Origin: Woeseiaceae bacterium
Lineage (GTDB): Bacteria; Pseudomonadota; Gammaproteobacteria; Steroidobacterales; Woeseiaceae
DNA: 64,000 nt
Assembly: GCA_028289545.1 (NCBI GenBank)
Contig: JANQPG010000024.1
Coordinates: forward strand, 62,001 to 126,000
Direction of reading: 5' to 3'
Position numbers and translations under genes: made by a program. Below the pieces are notes generated by a model. That model was not told the origin of the DNA and made no database searches. It was given only the letters and a program-made list of their open reading frames with translations. Shown here in pieces: positions 1 to 9,700 of the stretch. Positions within the stretch are counted from its first letter, which is position 1. Each line of letters starts with the position of its first letter.

Positions 1-500
1 GCAAGACGCACCCATTTGGCGTGGGTGCCCGGCACGCAGACCAGGCGCTCACCGTCACGCGCCTCGGGGCACATTGCGAGCCAACCGGCGATCTCGGTTT
101 CTTCCCCGCGCAACAGGTCAGGCTCGCCGAAGACATTATTGCAGGCCAGCCCGCGGACGATGTGTATCGGCCGGCCACGCGCCGTGAAACCTTCGCCCAG
201 CCCGGCGTCGCCCGGTGCAACAGGACACTGTATGTAACCGACATTCCACCAGCCCAGGGTCGATCCGATCACGCCGGCAAGTACGATCGGTGACTCATTC
301 GGCGATTCGTCATGTAGCCAGTCGGCGACGAGATCGAAGAACGCGTTTTCAAAACCCTCGCGGGCTAGCTGCGAGACGCCCGGACCGTGCCTTACGGACT
401 CGATGGTCACATCGCCGCCGGTACGACCCGCGCTCAGCCTGAAAGCCGTCAGGTTGGTCGTACCCCACATGGCGGCAATGACGGCTGCGGGACCTGCCAC
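1..500 (-). CDS. dgoK: 2-dehydro-3-deoxygalactonokinase, N-terminal part (cut by window edge)
   Basis: An open frame reads leftward from 500 and runs off the window, so only about 166 residues are visible. The order of motifs matches DgoK kinases, which phosphorylate 2-keto-3-deoxygalactonate in the De Ley-Doudoroff galactose pathway: WGTTNLTAFRL near the start, GVSQLAREGFE, LAGVIGSTLGWWN, HIVRGLACNN, LLRGEETEIAGW and VCVPGTHAKWV. The likely start is the GTG at 500-498, which overlaps the TAG stop of the upstream SDR gene by one base, so the two are translationally coupled. An ATG ten codons in (residue 11) would cut into the phosphate-binding WGTTN motif, so it is less likely. The family is read directly from the sequence; the substrate is inferred from the galactose-dehydrogenase-like neighbour. 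Confidence 0.85.
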   Translation of the reverse strand, partial: MAGPAAVIAAMWGTTNLTAFRLSAGRTGGDVTIESVRHGPGVSQLAREGFENAFFDLVADWLHDESPNESPIVLAGVIGSTLGWWNVGYIQCPVAPGDAGLGEGFTARGRPIHIVRGLACNNVFGEPDLLRGEETEIAGWLAMCPEARDGERLVCVPGTHAKWVRL

Positions 501-1264
501 TAGATTTTTCCGCCGTCGATGACAAAATGTTGGTTGGTTATCAGCGCGCTGTCGTCGGCAGCCAGAAACAAGACCAGATTTGCCACGTCACGTGGCAGTA
601 GGCGTTTGTCGAGGGCAACCTGTTGCATCCACTCGGCCTCTGCCTCGGGCGTCAGCCAGTGTTCGAGCTGCCTTTCGGTGACCACCCAGCCGGGCAACAC
701 GCTGTTCACCCTTATCGAATCCGCGCCGAAGTCGCGGGCCAGCGCCTTGGTCAGCCCGAGCAGGCCGGCCTTGGCAGTCACGTACCCGGGCATTTGCCCG
801 GGCCCGAGCACGGCGTTAATGGAGCTCAAGTTGATGATGCTTCCGCCGCCCGCCGCCCGCATAGCCGGAACGGCGGCCTGGGACCCAAAAAACGCCGCAT
901 CGAGATTGACGGCGAGGCAGGCCCGCCATTGCTCCTCAGTCACTTCCAGGGGTCCATGGCGTGTATCGTTGGCGACGTTGTTGACCAGCACGTCGAGGCC
1001 ACCGGACTGTTCCGCGAAGTCGTCGATCGCCTGCTTGAGCGCAGGAACGTCGGTTACGTCGACGCGACGAAACCAGAGGCCGACACCCCGGTCTTGACGC
1101 TCGCCGAGCTTCGCTGCTGACGCTTCGTCGATATCGACGAACCCGACTCGCGCACCCTGTTCCGCAAACGCTTCGACGATTGCCATGCCGATGCCGCTGG
1201 CCCCGCCCGTAATCATGACAACGCGGCCGGCCAAGCTCGGATACGTGGCGTACGTGCTCATCAA
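500..1264 (-). CDS. SDR-family dehydrogenase, probable D-galactose 1-dehydrogenase
   Basis: This 254-residue classical short-chain dehydrogenase has the nucleotide-binding TGGASGIG near residue 20, a catalytic Ser in NLSSINA, and YVTAK as the Tyr-Lys pair. The opening YPSLAGRVVMITGG and the NDTRHGPLEVT segment resemble rhizobial galactose 1-dehydrogenases as I remember them. Such enzymes oxidise D-galactose to galactonolactone with NAD(P). Its stop overlaps the start of dgoK, which acts later in the same pathway, and that makes a galactose role more likely than a generic sugar or alcohol. It is the first gene of the visible sugar-oxidation operon, and an AT-rich palindrome lies 150 bp upstream. 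A neighbouring-sugar specificity (fucose or arabinose) cannot be excluded. Confidence 0.75.
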   Translation of the reverse strand: MMSTYATYPSLAGRVVMITGGASGIGMAIVEAFAEQGARVGFVDIDEASAAKLGERQDRGVGLWFRRVDVTDVPALKQAIDDFAEQSGGLDVLVNNVANDTRHGPLEVTEEQWRACLAVNLDAAFFGSQAAVPAMRAAGGGSIINLSSINAVLGPGQMPGYVTAKAGLLGLTKALARDFGADSIRVNSVLPGWVVTERQLEHWLTPEAEAEWMQQVALDKRLLPRDVANLVLFLAADDSALITNQHFVIDGGKI

Positions 1265-1413
1265 TACGACTCCAGGTCGAGCTTGCGATAGGAGTGCGCG
1301 CTTCTCAGGATGCGTTTCTTGTTCGCCATCGCGATTGCCTGTCCGATTCGTAGGTGCGATCCATGCCAGCGCTATTCATTCACCAAAAGCTCATGCACCC
1401 GCATCTGTTTATT

Positions 1414-1434
1414 AATACTATTAATATTAGTATT
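1414..1434. promoter_or_regulatory. AT-rich palindrome, candidate operator upstream of the galactose operon
   Basis: Two perfect 7-base inverted arms (AATACTA and TAGTATT) are separated by 7 A/T bases within an otherwise GC-rich stretch. It sits in the 299-bp gap between the GH97 stop and the SDR start, 150 bp upstream of the SDR. The size and symmetry fit a dimeric repressor site such as those of GntR or LacI proteins. No regulator gene for it is visible in the window. Confidence 0.45.
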
Positions 1435-1563
1435 TGACCGAGCCTCCTGTCAACGTATGCTCCAGCGAAACCGCTTACGACACATTATTAATAGCGCCTC
1501 GTCAGAATGGCTGGACGACTCGGGCCTGACCCGGCTCGAACATGCGCCGGAGCACAAGCCGGG

Positions 1564-3615
1564 TTACTGCACGGCCGGCGAAGCAAGCGGCGTAAACCGT
1601 ATTGCCTGGCCGCCGCCCGGCGCCAGCCGTAGCTGGATGACCGAATCGCTCGTCACCTGCTGATCGGATATATCGATGGCCAGGGGATTGCTCACCCAGT
1701 CGGCATCCGCGGCGTCCGCGTAGATCTCCGCGCGATAGGCGGTGCCCTCGTCGAGAAACGACAAGCTCAAGTCGAGCGTACGCTCGTTCTCATCGGTAAT
1801 GCTGCCCAGAAACCAGTCGCCGCCGTTGCGCGCCTTGCGGACGATGCTGATATAGTCGCCGATCTCCGCGTTCAGAACCTTTGTGTCGCTCCAGTCCACG
1901 GGCACGTCGACGATGAACCGGAAGGCGGGATGGCCTTCGTAGTTTTCCGGCAGGTCGGCGGCCATCTGCAGCGGACTGTACAGGACAACGTACAGCGCCA
2001 ACTGTTTTGCGAGCGTCGTGTTTACCCGGTTGTCGGGTCTCGCGTCCTCAAAAAGCAGGTCGAATATCCCGGGCGTGAAATCGAAAGGCCCGGCGAGCAT
2101 TCGGGTGAATGGCAGGATGGTTGTGTGTTCGGGCGGGTTGCCGCCGTCCCTGCTCCAGGCGTTGAATTCCTGGCCTCGCGCACCCTCGCGCGACATCATG
2201 TTCGGGTAGGTGCGGCGGATTCCCGTGTCCTTTATCGGCTCGTGAACCACGAGCATCATCTGCCTTTCGGCAGCTTCCTCGACGACTTTTCTGTAGTGCT
2301 GCACCATGAACTGCCCATGGTGCCATTCAGTGTCGTCAACACGGGCGCCGACGTAACCTGTCTTGATCGTGTCGACGCCGTGCTCGCGGTAAAAGTCCAG
2401 CGCCTGCTGAAGCTGGTTCTCGTAGTTCGCCACAACTGCACGAGTCTCGTGGTGACCGATGATCCTGACATCGCGCTCGCTGGCGTATCGGGTAACCGCG
2501 TCGATATCGAAAGCCGGATAGGCGCGGGTGAAGTCGAAGTGTTTTCCCTGGATCTCGCGATCCTTCTCCCAGCCCGTGTTCCAGCCTTCGACAAGCACGG
2601 CGTCGATGCCGTGTCGCGCCGCGAAGTCAATGTAGCGTTTGACATTCTCGCTCGTCGCGCCGTGATTCGGTCCGGCTGCCCACGTCTTGATCCGCAGGTG
2701 CATGGCCCACCAGACACCCACGTATTTCGACGGCCGCAGCCACGACACATCACCCAGCACGTTGGGTTCGTTGAGATTCAGTATCAGGTACGAGGTCAAC
2801 AGGTCACCCGGGGTTTCGGCGACCTGTACGGTGCGCCAGGGGCTCACGTGCGGTGCCTCGGCCCTGACTCGCGTGCCGTCAGACCACGGCACCAGATCGC
2901 TCTCGAGCACGTTGTCGCCGGAGCGTAGCAGCGTCATGCTGGCAAAATCCGTCAGCGCCGCCTCGTGGATGCTCAGATAGAGTGCGTCGTCGGCCTGCAG
3001 GGTCAGCGGCGTGTGTACAACGTCGAGATTGCTGACGGGAGATTCCGAATACAGGTATTCGTACCGACTTTTTTCGTACGCCGGAACCCACCAGGCCTTG
3101 AAGTCGCCGGCTAACGCAAACTCCGTATGCTCGTCCGTGATCACAAAGTCCTTGAGGTGCGCCTGCTGCGGCCATTCGTAACGAAAGCCCAGTCCGTCGT
3201 CGTACACGCGGAATACGATGTTCATCAGGCGACCATCATTACCAAGTTCGCGCAGGCTTACCCGCAGTTCGTTGTAGTGGTTGCGAATGGTTTCGACTTC
3301 ACCCCACGGCTGCGTCCACTGTTCGTCGACGCTTGAGTAGTCGGCGGCGGCAAGCACAAAACCCGAATGCAGCGCCCTCGCTGCCTGTAGCGAGAACCCG
3401 AGTCGCGAAGTATCAATGATTGCCCGGCCCTTGTAGTCGACGGCATAACGAGGCTTACCGTCTTCCAGCAGGAACCTGACGACGAGGCTGCCGTCAGGCG
3501 ATGCAACATCGAGACTGTCGATGTTTTTTTGCGTTTGCCCGCAAGCGCCAAGAAAGACGCAGAACGTCGCGAAGATCGCGTGGAAAACGATACGGTCAGA
3601 CACTGGCCGCTCCAT
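1564..3615 (-). CDS. Glycoside hydrolase family 97 lipoprotein, SusB-like
   Basis: The 683-residue protein begins with a lipoprotein signal ending FLGAC (Cys25), so it should sit in the periplasm or outer membrane. An N-terminal beta-sandwich (about 30-290) precedes a TIM barrel. The barrel carries the GH97 run KYVGVWWAMH, KTGYVGARVDD (about 415), HHGQFMVQHY, VVHEPIKDTGIRRTYPN (about 455), HTTILPFTRMLAGPFDFTPG and YSPLQMAADLPENY. KTGYVG carries Gly where retaining alpha-galactosidases of this family have their nucleophile Asp. By family knowledge this places it with the inverting, calcium-dependent SusB-type alpha-glucosidases. The surrounding genes point to a galactan, so the substrate could be a mixed or alpha-linked galactoside. 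It is divergent from the sulfatase at 3749. Confidence 0.88.
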   Translation of the reverse strand: MERPVSDRIVFHAIFATFCVFLGACGQTQKNIDSLDVASPDGSLVVRFLLEDGKPRYAVDYKGRAIIDTSRLGFSLQAARALHSGFVLAAADYSSVDEQWTQPWGEVETIRNHYNELRVSLRELGNDGRLMNIVFRVYDDGLGFRYEWPQQAHLKDFVITDEHTEFALAGDFKAWWVPAYEKSRYEYLYSESPVSNLDVVHTPLTLQADDALYLSIHEAALTDFASMTLLRSGDNVLESDLVPWSDGTRVRAEAPHVSPWRTVQVAETPGDLLTSYLILNLNEPNVLGDVSWLRPSKYVGVWWAMHLRIKTWAAGPNHGATSENVKRYIDFAARHGIDAVLVEGWNTGWEKDREIQGKHFDFTRAYPAFDIDAVTRYASERDVRIIGHHETRAVVANYENQLQQALDFYREHGVDTIKTGYVGARVDDTEWHHGQFMVQHYRKVVEEAAERQMMLVVHEPIKDTGIRRTYPNMMSREGARGQEFNAWSRDGGNPPEHTTILPFTRMLAGPFDFTPGIFDLLFEDARPDNRVNTTLAKQLALYVVLYSPLQMAADLPENYEGHPAFRFIVDVPVDWSDTKVLNAEIGDYISIVRKARNGGDWFLGSITDENERTLDLSLSFLDEGTAYRAEIYADAADADWVSNPLAIDISDQQVTSDSVIQLRLAPGGGQAIRFTPLASPAVQ

Positions 3616-3748
3616 GACACGTACGAACGCCGCAAAAGAAAATGCAGCGCGACAAGCGTGAAGAATAATGTACGATGCGTTCGGTCTTTGTCACAGGTGC
3701 ACATCCAGTGAGGAACTTCGTCACGCGCTTCAGTCCAGAGATGTTTCG

Positions 3749-5233
3749 ATGAACCCGGTACTTCGTTGCTGCGCCGCTTCGACGATCGTATGGCTGCTCT
3801 CCGGTTGCCAGCCGGAGGTCGCCAGTGTGGACGATCGCGAGCCGGCTTCCGACAGCCGCCCTAACGTCCTTGTATTCGTCGCCGACGATTGGTCCGCGCC
3901 GCACGCCGGCGCCTATGGCGACGAGCTTGTTGCGACGCCTAACTTCGATGCGATCGCCGCAAACGGCGTGCTCTTCAAGACTGCATTCAGCGCGTCGCCC
4001 TCGTGCACGGCTTCCAGGTCGACCATGCTGACCGGCATGTACCCGCACCGGCTCGAGGCCGGCGGCAACCTCTGGGGAGAATACCCCGAGCGCTTTCCGA
4101 ACGTTGTCCGCCTGCTCCGCGAAGCCGGCTACGCAACGGGCTCCAGCGGTAAAGGCTGGGGTCCCGGCCGCGTGGAAGACGGCCGCGAAATCCGCGACAA
4201 AAACCGCGACTCCGGCGACTACGCGGACAATCCCGCGGGCCCCTACCACGCAAGCTTCGAGGCGTTTCACCGGACCAAACCCGCAACTGCGCCGTTTTAC
4301 TTCTGGGTAGGTTCCCACGACCCCCATCGGCCCTACGAACCCGGCAGCGGTGCCGACGCCGGAATCGATCCGACGAACGTTGCGGTGCCGGGCTGGTTGC
4401 CGGACAACGAGGCGGTTCAGGCGGATATTGCCGATTACTATTTCGAAGTGCAGCGCTTCGACGAGCAGATCGGCCGCATTTTGCGCTTCCTGGAAGAAGC
4501 CGGGGAACTCGACAACACGCTGATCGTCGTGACCAGCGACAACGGCATGCCGTTTCCGCGCGCCAAGGCCAACCTCTACGACCCCGGCACGCACGTACCG
4601 CTTGCGATGACCTGGCCGGAACGAATCGACGCCGGGCAAATCCCGGACACTTTCGTCAACCTTATCGACCTCGCACCGACCTTGCTGGATGCAGCCGGCC
4701 TGCCTGTACCGTCGGAAATGGACGGGCGGAGCCTTTTGCCGTCGCCCGAGGGACCTGCATACGACGGCGCGGACCGGGTATTGCTGCAGCGAGAGCGGCA
4801 CGCGTTTACCCGTGAAAACAACCTCAGCTATCCGATGCGCGGTATCCGTAGCGCCGACTTCCTCTACATCCGAAACTTCCGGCCCAACCGATGGCCGGCG
4901 GGCGACCCAAGGCTGGTCTTCGCCGTGGGGCCTTACGGGGACGTGGACGAATCGCCCAGCAAATCCGCGATACTCGATGGAAACGTCGAGCCGTTCTTTA
5001 CACTTGCTTTTGCGAAACGCCCGGCGGAAGAGTTGTACGACCTCAGATCCGACCCGGAACAGCTTCACAACGTGGCGGAACTCCCGGAGTACGAAGAGCC
5101 CCTGCAAGCGTTCAGGACGGAATTGCTCGAATGGATGCGGCGTACAGACGATGCGCGCATTGACGAGACGGACGAGCGCTGGGATCACTACCCGTACTAC
5201 GGCCGGCCGGCCAGGGGTCGGGCTTCGCAATAG
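3749..5233 (+). CDS. Sulfatase lipoprotein, formylglycine type
   Basis: A 494-residue sulfatase of the alkaline-phosphatase superfamily. I place the start at 3749 because it gives a lipoprotein signal ending LLSGC; the open frame extends 27 codons further upstream without a signal. The metal-binding VFVADDWSAPHAGAYG is followed by SCTASRSTMLTG. In that motif Cys86 is in the C-x-A-S-R context that is converted to formylglycine by a modifying enzyme not present in this window. Later VTSDNGMPFPRAK supplies further metal and sulfate ligands. It likely removes sulfate esters from the glycan imported by this locus. It converges with the second sulfatase, which is only distantly similar, so the two probably act on different positions. 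Confidence 0.88.
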   Translation: MNPVLRCCAASTIVWLLSGCQPEVASVDDREPASDSRPNVLVFVADDWSAPHAGAYGDELVATPNFDAIAANGVLFKTAFSASPSCTASRSTMLTGMYPHRLEAGGNLWGEYPERFPNVVRLLREAGYATGSSGKGWGPGRVEDGREIRDKNRDSGDYADNPAGPYHASFEAFHRTKPATAPFYFWVGSHDPHRPYEPGSGADAGIDPTNVAVPGWLPDNEAVQADIADYYFEVQRFDEQIGRILRFLEEAGELDNTLIVVTSDNGMPFPRAKANLYDPGTHVPLAMTWPERIDAGQIPDTFVNLIDLAPTLLDAAGLPVPSEMDGRSLLPSPEGPAYDGADRVLLQRERHAFTRENNLSYPMRGIRSADFLYIRNFRPNRWPAGDPRLVFAVGPYGDVDESPSKSAILDGNVEPFFTLAFAKRPAEELYDLRSDPEQLHNVAELPEYEEPLQAFRTELLEWMRRTDDARIDETDERWDHYPYYGRPARGRASQ

Positions 5234-5235
5234 CG

Positions 5236-5257
5236 GCCTGCATGGCAATCTGCAGGC
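5236..5257. terminator. Hairpin between convergent sulfatase genes
   Basis: GCCTGCA and TGCAGGC form a perfect 7-bp stem with an 8-base loop in the 25-bp space between the two convergent sulfatase stops. There is no clear T run on either side, so termination strength is uncertain. Confidence 0.4.
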
Positions 5258-5258
5258 G

Positions 5259-6668
5259 TTAACGGTCAAGCTTCTTCGCCAGGCTGTTTTTTATTGTGCG
5301 GTGTTCGCCGAGTTCGGCAAGGTTTGACCATTCTTCGGGATCGCTTTCGTGGTCATACAGCTCCTCGCCACCGTCGGGGTTCCGTATGTATCGCCACCGA
5401 TCGGAACGCACGGTCTGCGCCAGACCGCTTTCGTCGGTCGTCGTGACGGCCTCACGAGACAAGGCGCTCACGGGATCTTTCATCAGCGATACCAGGCTGA
5501 TGCCGTCGAGCCCGCTTTTTCCGGGCAGCCGAGCCAACTCGATCAGTGTGGGATAGACGTCGAGCAGACTGACGGGCCGGCCCGAGCGCGTACCGGGCTT
5601 CGTTACACCGGGTGCAGACCAGATCAACGGGACGCGCGTCGACGGCTCCCATAGCGTGAACTTGCGCCAACGTTCCTTTTCGCCAAGGTGAAAGCCGTGG
5701 TCGCTCCACAAGACGACGATTGTGTCGTCGGCATAGGGGCTTGCTTCCAGCGCATCGAGCAGGCGGCCTATCTGCGAGTCCACAAAACTGACACTCGCCA
5801 GGTAAGCGACGACCGCATCGTGCCAACGACCGCTTTCGTCGATGAGCGCGTGTGCGCGCCCACTTCGGTCGTCGAGCCAACGACTGTCCGCCGGCACATC
5901 TTCCATGTCTCCCGCCGGCGCCAGAGGAAGGTCGATATCGGTCTCCGCATACAGCTCGAAGAACTCCCGCGGCGCGTACCACGGCAGATGCGGCAAGCGA
6001 AATCCGACGGCGGCGAAGAAGGGAGCATCGTGATCCCGATTCAGAAAATCGATCGCCGCCGTCGAAATCTTGTGTTCGCCCCATTCCTCCATTGGAGCGT
6101 CCACAGGGCCCCAGTCGAAGTAACGGTAAATGTCTTCGGGGAGCGCCGCGACACCGTGTCCTGGCAGCGAGGCCGGTTTCGGGCGGCCCGCTCCCCAGAA
6201 ATACTCGTCCCACGGCTCCGTCTTGTTGTCGTCGCGGTGAAAAATCTTGCCGAAGCCGGCTACGTAGTAGCCGTTGCGCATGAAGTACCGGGTCAGCGTC
6301 TCCGCTTCCGGAAGCACCTCGCGTAGCGGATAGTGCTTGTTGGAGAAAACGCCGGTGGTATTGGGGTCCAGCCCGGTCATCAGGCTGATCCGCGATGAGT
6401 TGCAAACCGGCGCGGACGCATGAGCGTTGGTAAACGTAATGCCCTTTGATGCGAGACGCGCTATGTTCGGAGTCCTGACATCCGGGTGGCCGTGCAACGG
6501 TTCTACCCAGTCGTTCAGATCGTCGACGGCAATGAACAACACGTTTGGTGGCGCGGCGGCAACCGTTTGCCGGGACTCGTGTTGTGCGCCTACGCCGCCG
6601 TCATCGCATGCGACCCCCGAAGCGATCAACAGCGCGGCGATTACCCGGTACGAACAGCGTGCCCACAT
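5259..6668 (-). CDS. Sulfatase lipoprotein, iduronate-2-sulfatase-like
   Basis: The 469-residue protein has a lipoprotein signal ending SGVAC and the typical iduronate/choline-sulfatase order: NVLFIAVDDLNDW, VRTPNIARLASKGITFTNAH, the active-site motif PVCNSSRISLMTG with Cys89, GKIFH, and VLWSDHGFHLGEKERWRKFTLWE. The formylglycine motif reads C-N-S-S-R, with Ser instead of the usual Pro or Ala at the third position. Whether the local modifying enzyme accepts it is not known. The gene lies downstream of the TonB receptor in the same direction, separated by an attenuator-like hairpin, so it probably shares its transcript in part. Confidence 0.86.
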   Translation of the reverse strand: MWARCSYRVIAALLIASGVACDDGGVGAQHESRQTVAAAPPNVLFIAVDDLNDWVEPLHGHPDVRTPNIARLASKGITFTNAHASAPVCNSSRISLMTGLDPNTTGVFSNKHYPLREVLPEAETLTRYFMRNGYYVAGFGKIFHRDDNKTEPWDEYFWGAGRPKPASLPGHGVAALPEDIYRYFDWGPVDAPMEEWGEHKISTAAIDFLNRDHDAPFFAAVGFRLPHLPWYAPREFFELYAETDIDLPLAPAGDMEDVPADSRWLDDRSGRAHALIDESGRWHDAVVAYLASVSFVDSQIGRLLDALEASPYADDTIVVLWSDHGFHLGEKERWRKFTLWEPSTRVPLIWSAPGVTKPGTRSGRPVSLLDVYPTLIELARLPGKSGLDGISLVSLMKDPVSALSREAVTTTDESGLAQTVRSDRWRYIRNPDGGEELYDHESDPEEWSNLAELGEHRTIKNSLAKKLDR

Positions 6669-6673
6669 CGGAA

Positions 6674-6739
6674 AAAAGCCGCTCAGCTGGCCGAACGTGT
6701 CATCGAAGGGGGGAACCTCGGCGGCACCCCAGCTGAGCG
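6674..6739 (-). terminator. Terminator or attenuator hairpin just before the sulfatase start
   Basis: Perfect 11-bp inverted arms (CGCTCAGCTGG at 6680-6690 and its complement at 6729-6739) enclose a 38-base loop. On the minus strand the stem is followed by GC and six Ts, directly before the ATG at 6668. It should end most TonB-receptor transcripts and let a fraction read into the sulfatase. The long loop also leaves room for an alternative antiterminator fold. Confidence 0.5.
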
Positions 6740-6792
6740 AGACTTGACCTCATGACTGTCTTCTACCTCGCGCGCCCAAAGGCCGCAAGACC

Positions 6793-9700
6793 CTAGTAAG
6801 AAGCGGTGAAACCGAGCTGGAAGGTTCGACCGTAAGCCTCGATCTGCTCGAAGACCGGGCCCAGACTACCGCCGCGCAGCGTGTCGCGATCTTTCGCCTC
6901 GGAGAGGTTGATCGCATCGAAGTACAGCTCGTAGTTGTCGTTGATCCGATAGTTCAGACCGATATCCCATGTCACGTGACGTTTGCGAACGATATCCTCC
7001 TCGGGAGACGTCGAAATCTCACGCAGCAGCTCGTCGCGGTAAGTCCAGGAGCTTCTGAACGTAAACCAGGCGTTTTCCCATCCGACCGACAGGTTACCGA
7101 CGGTATCAGCCTGATCCGGCAACGGCAGGTCTTCACCTTCGATATCGCGCGCGGCCTCTATCAGCGCGCCAAAATTGGCCTCGCTTTCGGAAAACGTGGC
7201 GTTAGCCTCGACGAACAGGCCGTCCAGGGGTGCGGGCAGGAACACAAAATTCTGAATGTACGAAAGCTCGATCCCAAGCACTTCCGCGCTATCGCCGTTC
7301 AGCACGATGGTTGCTTCGTCGAAACCGCCGGCAGCGCTCGCGTTGCCGTTGCCAACCGGCAGGCCGAGCAAGGTCACGTCGTCGCCTTCGAAGCGGGCGT
7401 CGATGAAGAAATTGTCGATGTCCTTGTAGAACACGCCGGCCGTCAGCACTGTAAACTCGCTGGGGTACCAGGCAACGGATGCATCCAACATGGTTGCCTC
7501 GAGTGGATCGAGGTCCGGGTTGCCGAGATCGACCTCCCGTTCGAACGGTCCGTCTTCGCCGTCCTGGCCGCTCAGGATGTCGCGTCGCGGAAAGGCGTCG
7601 TTGAACGCCGGACGCTGAATAGCCTGGGTTGCGGAGGCCCGGATCACGACGGAGTGACTGGGTTCGTAACGCAGATGCAAACTGGGCAATACGTCGGTGT
7701 AATCGTCTTCGGCCACCAGGCTGATCGGGGCAAGCGTAAAATCATCCGGCGGCTCGCCCGGGTTGATCGGATTGATCGTGCTGTCCGAATCGAAGTTCAC
7801 CCGCTCGACCTCGAAACCGGAGCCCCGCCAGTCGGTCTGCTCGACGCGCACGCCTGCCGTGAGCCGCAGACGGTCGGTAAGGTCTACTTTCCCCATCAGG
7901 TAAGCCGACAAAACGTCCTCGTCGACGATGAAGTCTCTTCGCGTCCGGTTCGCCTGAGTCGTAATGGGATCACCCGAGCCCTCGGCGACCGGGATCAGCG
8001 ACCGTAACAGCGACCGCGCGGCATCCAGTTCCGGGAAGAACTCGAATCCGTCGTAGTCGTCGGTTGGCGAAAAGACCGCCACATCCGCCAGCGTGATATT
8101 GCCGAGGGCATCGAACGAGTTCGATTCGCTGGCACGGGTCCGGTCCGATTTCTTCTCGCGGTTGCTGAGCTTGACCCCGAACTTAAGCAAACCGGGCTTG
8201 CCGCCGAAGTCCATGTCCCGCGTGAAATCCAGTTTCAGCGATTCGATCGTGTCGTCGCGCCTGTCGCCGATGACGAGTAGCTGGTCGAGCTGATAACTCT
8301 CGAGCAACGTGGGATCCCGGTCGCCGCCGCCTTCACCCTGTATGGAGCTCGCAGAATAACCCTCGTCATCGGCGGTCCAGGTCGTGATCGAATCGCGCAC
8401 CCTGAATTGACCGCGAAACCCCTCGGGCAGCCGGTACTTGTTCTCAGACAGTGTGCCCGAATAGTCGATCGTCCACAGGCCGATCCTGTTGGTCCCACCA
8501 AGCGACAAGGTCGTGACTTCGTTCTCCTTGTCCTGGAAGAAAACCCGTTTTTCGATGTCGACGTCCTCGAAGACACCCTGGACACCCGGACCCGTGCTGA
8601 GAAGCTCACCGCCTCTTGCATCGTCGAGATCCCAGTTCTGCTGGATGCGAATGTCGTCATCATTGAGCCGCGTGTACGTGCCACGCAGATAGTATTCCGC
8701 GTTGTCGGAGGGACGGAAATCGAGATTCAGGGTGACGCCGGAGCGTTCGCGAGTGCCGACCTCGTAACGCGGATCCAGCTCGCCCGGCACGAGTATGTCT
8801 TCGCCGACGCCATCGGACACTTCCCTTAGCCCGTTGTCCGAGCGGATGTCCGTCAGCTCGACATCGCGGTCGAAGTAGTTGACCGCAAGCGCAACGCCGA
8901 AGTTATCGACACCGCCCGCAAAATCGAACAGCTGCGTTACACCCGCTGAAATTTTTGGGCTGGTTTCGCCGGCAATTTCGTTGTGACTGCCTTCGAGGCG
9001 GAAGTTTGCGGAAAAGCCGCCGCGATCGAAGGCGGACAGACTCTTCAGCTCGATGGAGCCGCCGATGATGTCGCCGTCCATATCGGCCGTCCGGGTCTTG
9101 GTTACCTCGATGGATTCGAGGAGATCGGACGGGATGACGTCCAGAGATACCGTACGTGAACCGCCAAGGTCGCTGAAGTCGAACCCGTCGCCGCCGGCGC
9201 CGACCTGCACGCCGTTCACGGTGACGTTATTGAAATCGGGACTCAAACCGCGAACGCTAACAAAACGTCCTTCACCCTCGTCACGCTGGATCGACAAACC
9301 GACCAGCCGCTGCAGCGACTCCGCGACGTTCTGGTCGGCAAACTGTCCGATTGCATCGGCGCCGACCACGGTTTTGAGGGTATCTGCCGCGCGCTCCTTG
9401 TTGCGAGCGGCAAGCGAACCGGCAACATCGCCGTACACCGTAATGCTCTCGATGGCCATGTCTCCGGTGAAAGCAATCGTCGTCGCTACCGTCTGGTTCT
9501 CGCCGACTGACACTGCGCTTTCCACCGGCTCCGACCCCAGATAGTCGACCACGAGCGTGTAGTTGCCGGGCGCGACACCGTTGAAGCGAAACCGGCCGTC
9601 ATTCGCCGTCGACGTTGCGCGTCCCAGCTCGACGAGTCGGACGACCGCGCCTTCCAGGGGCAAGTCCGAATCTCCAATGGTGACGTTGCCGGCAATGCTG

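Noticed and set aside
1930-2928. A 332-codon plus-strand open frame
   Set aside because: It is antisense to the GH97 gene, which has full family motifs.
3596-5269. A 557-codon minus-strand open frame
   Set aside because: It runs antisense to the sulfatase at 3749-5233, whose motifs are clear. Long antisense frames are common in GC-rich genes.
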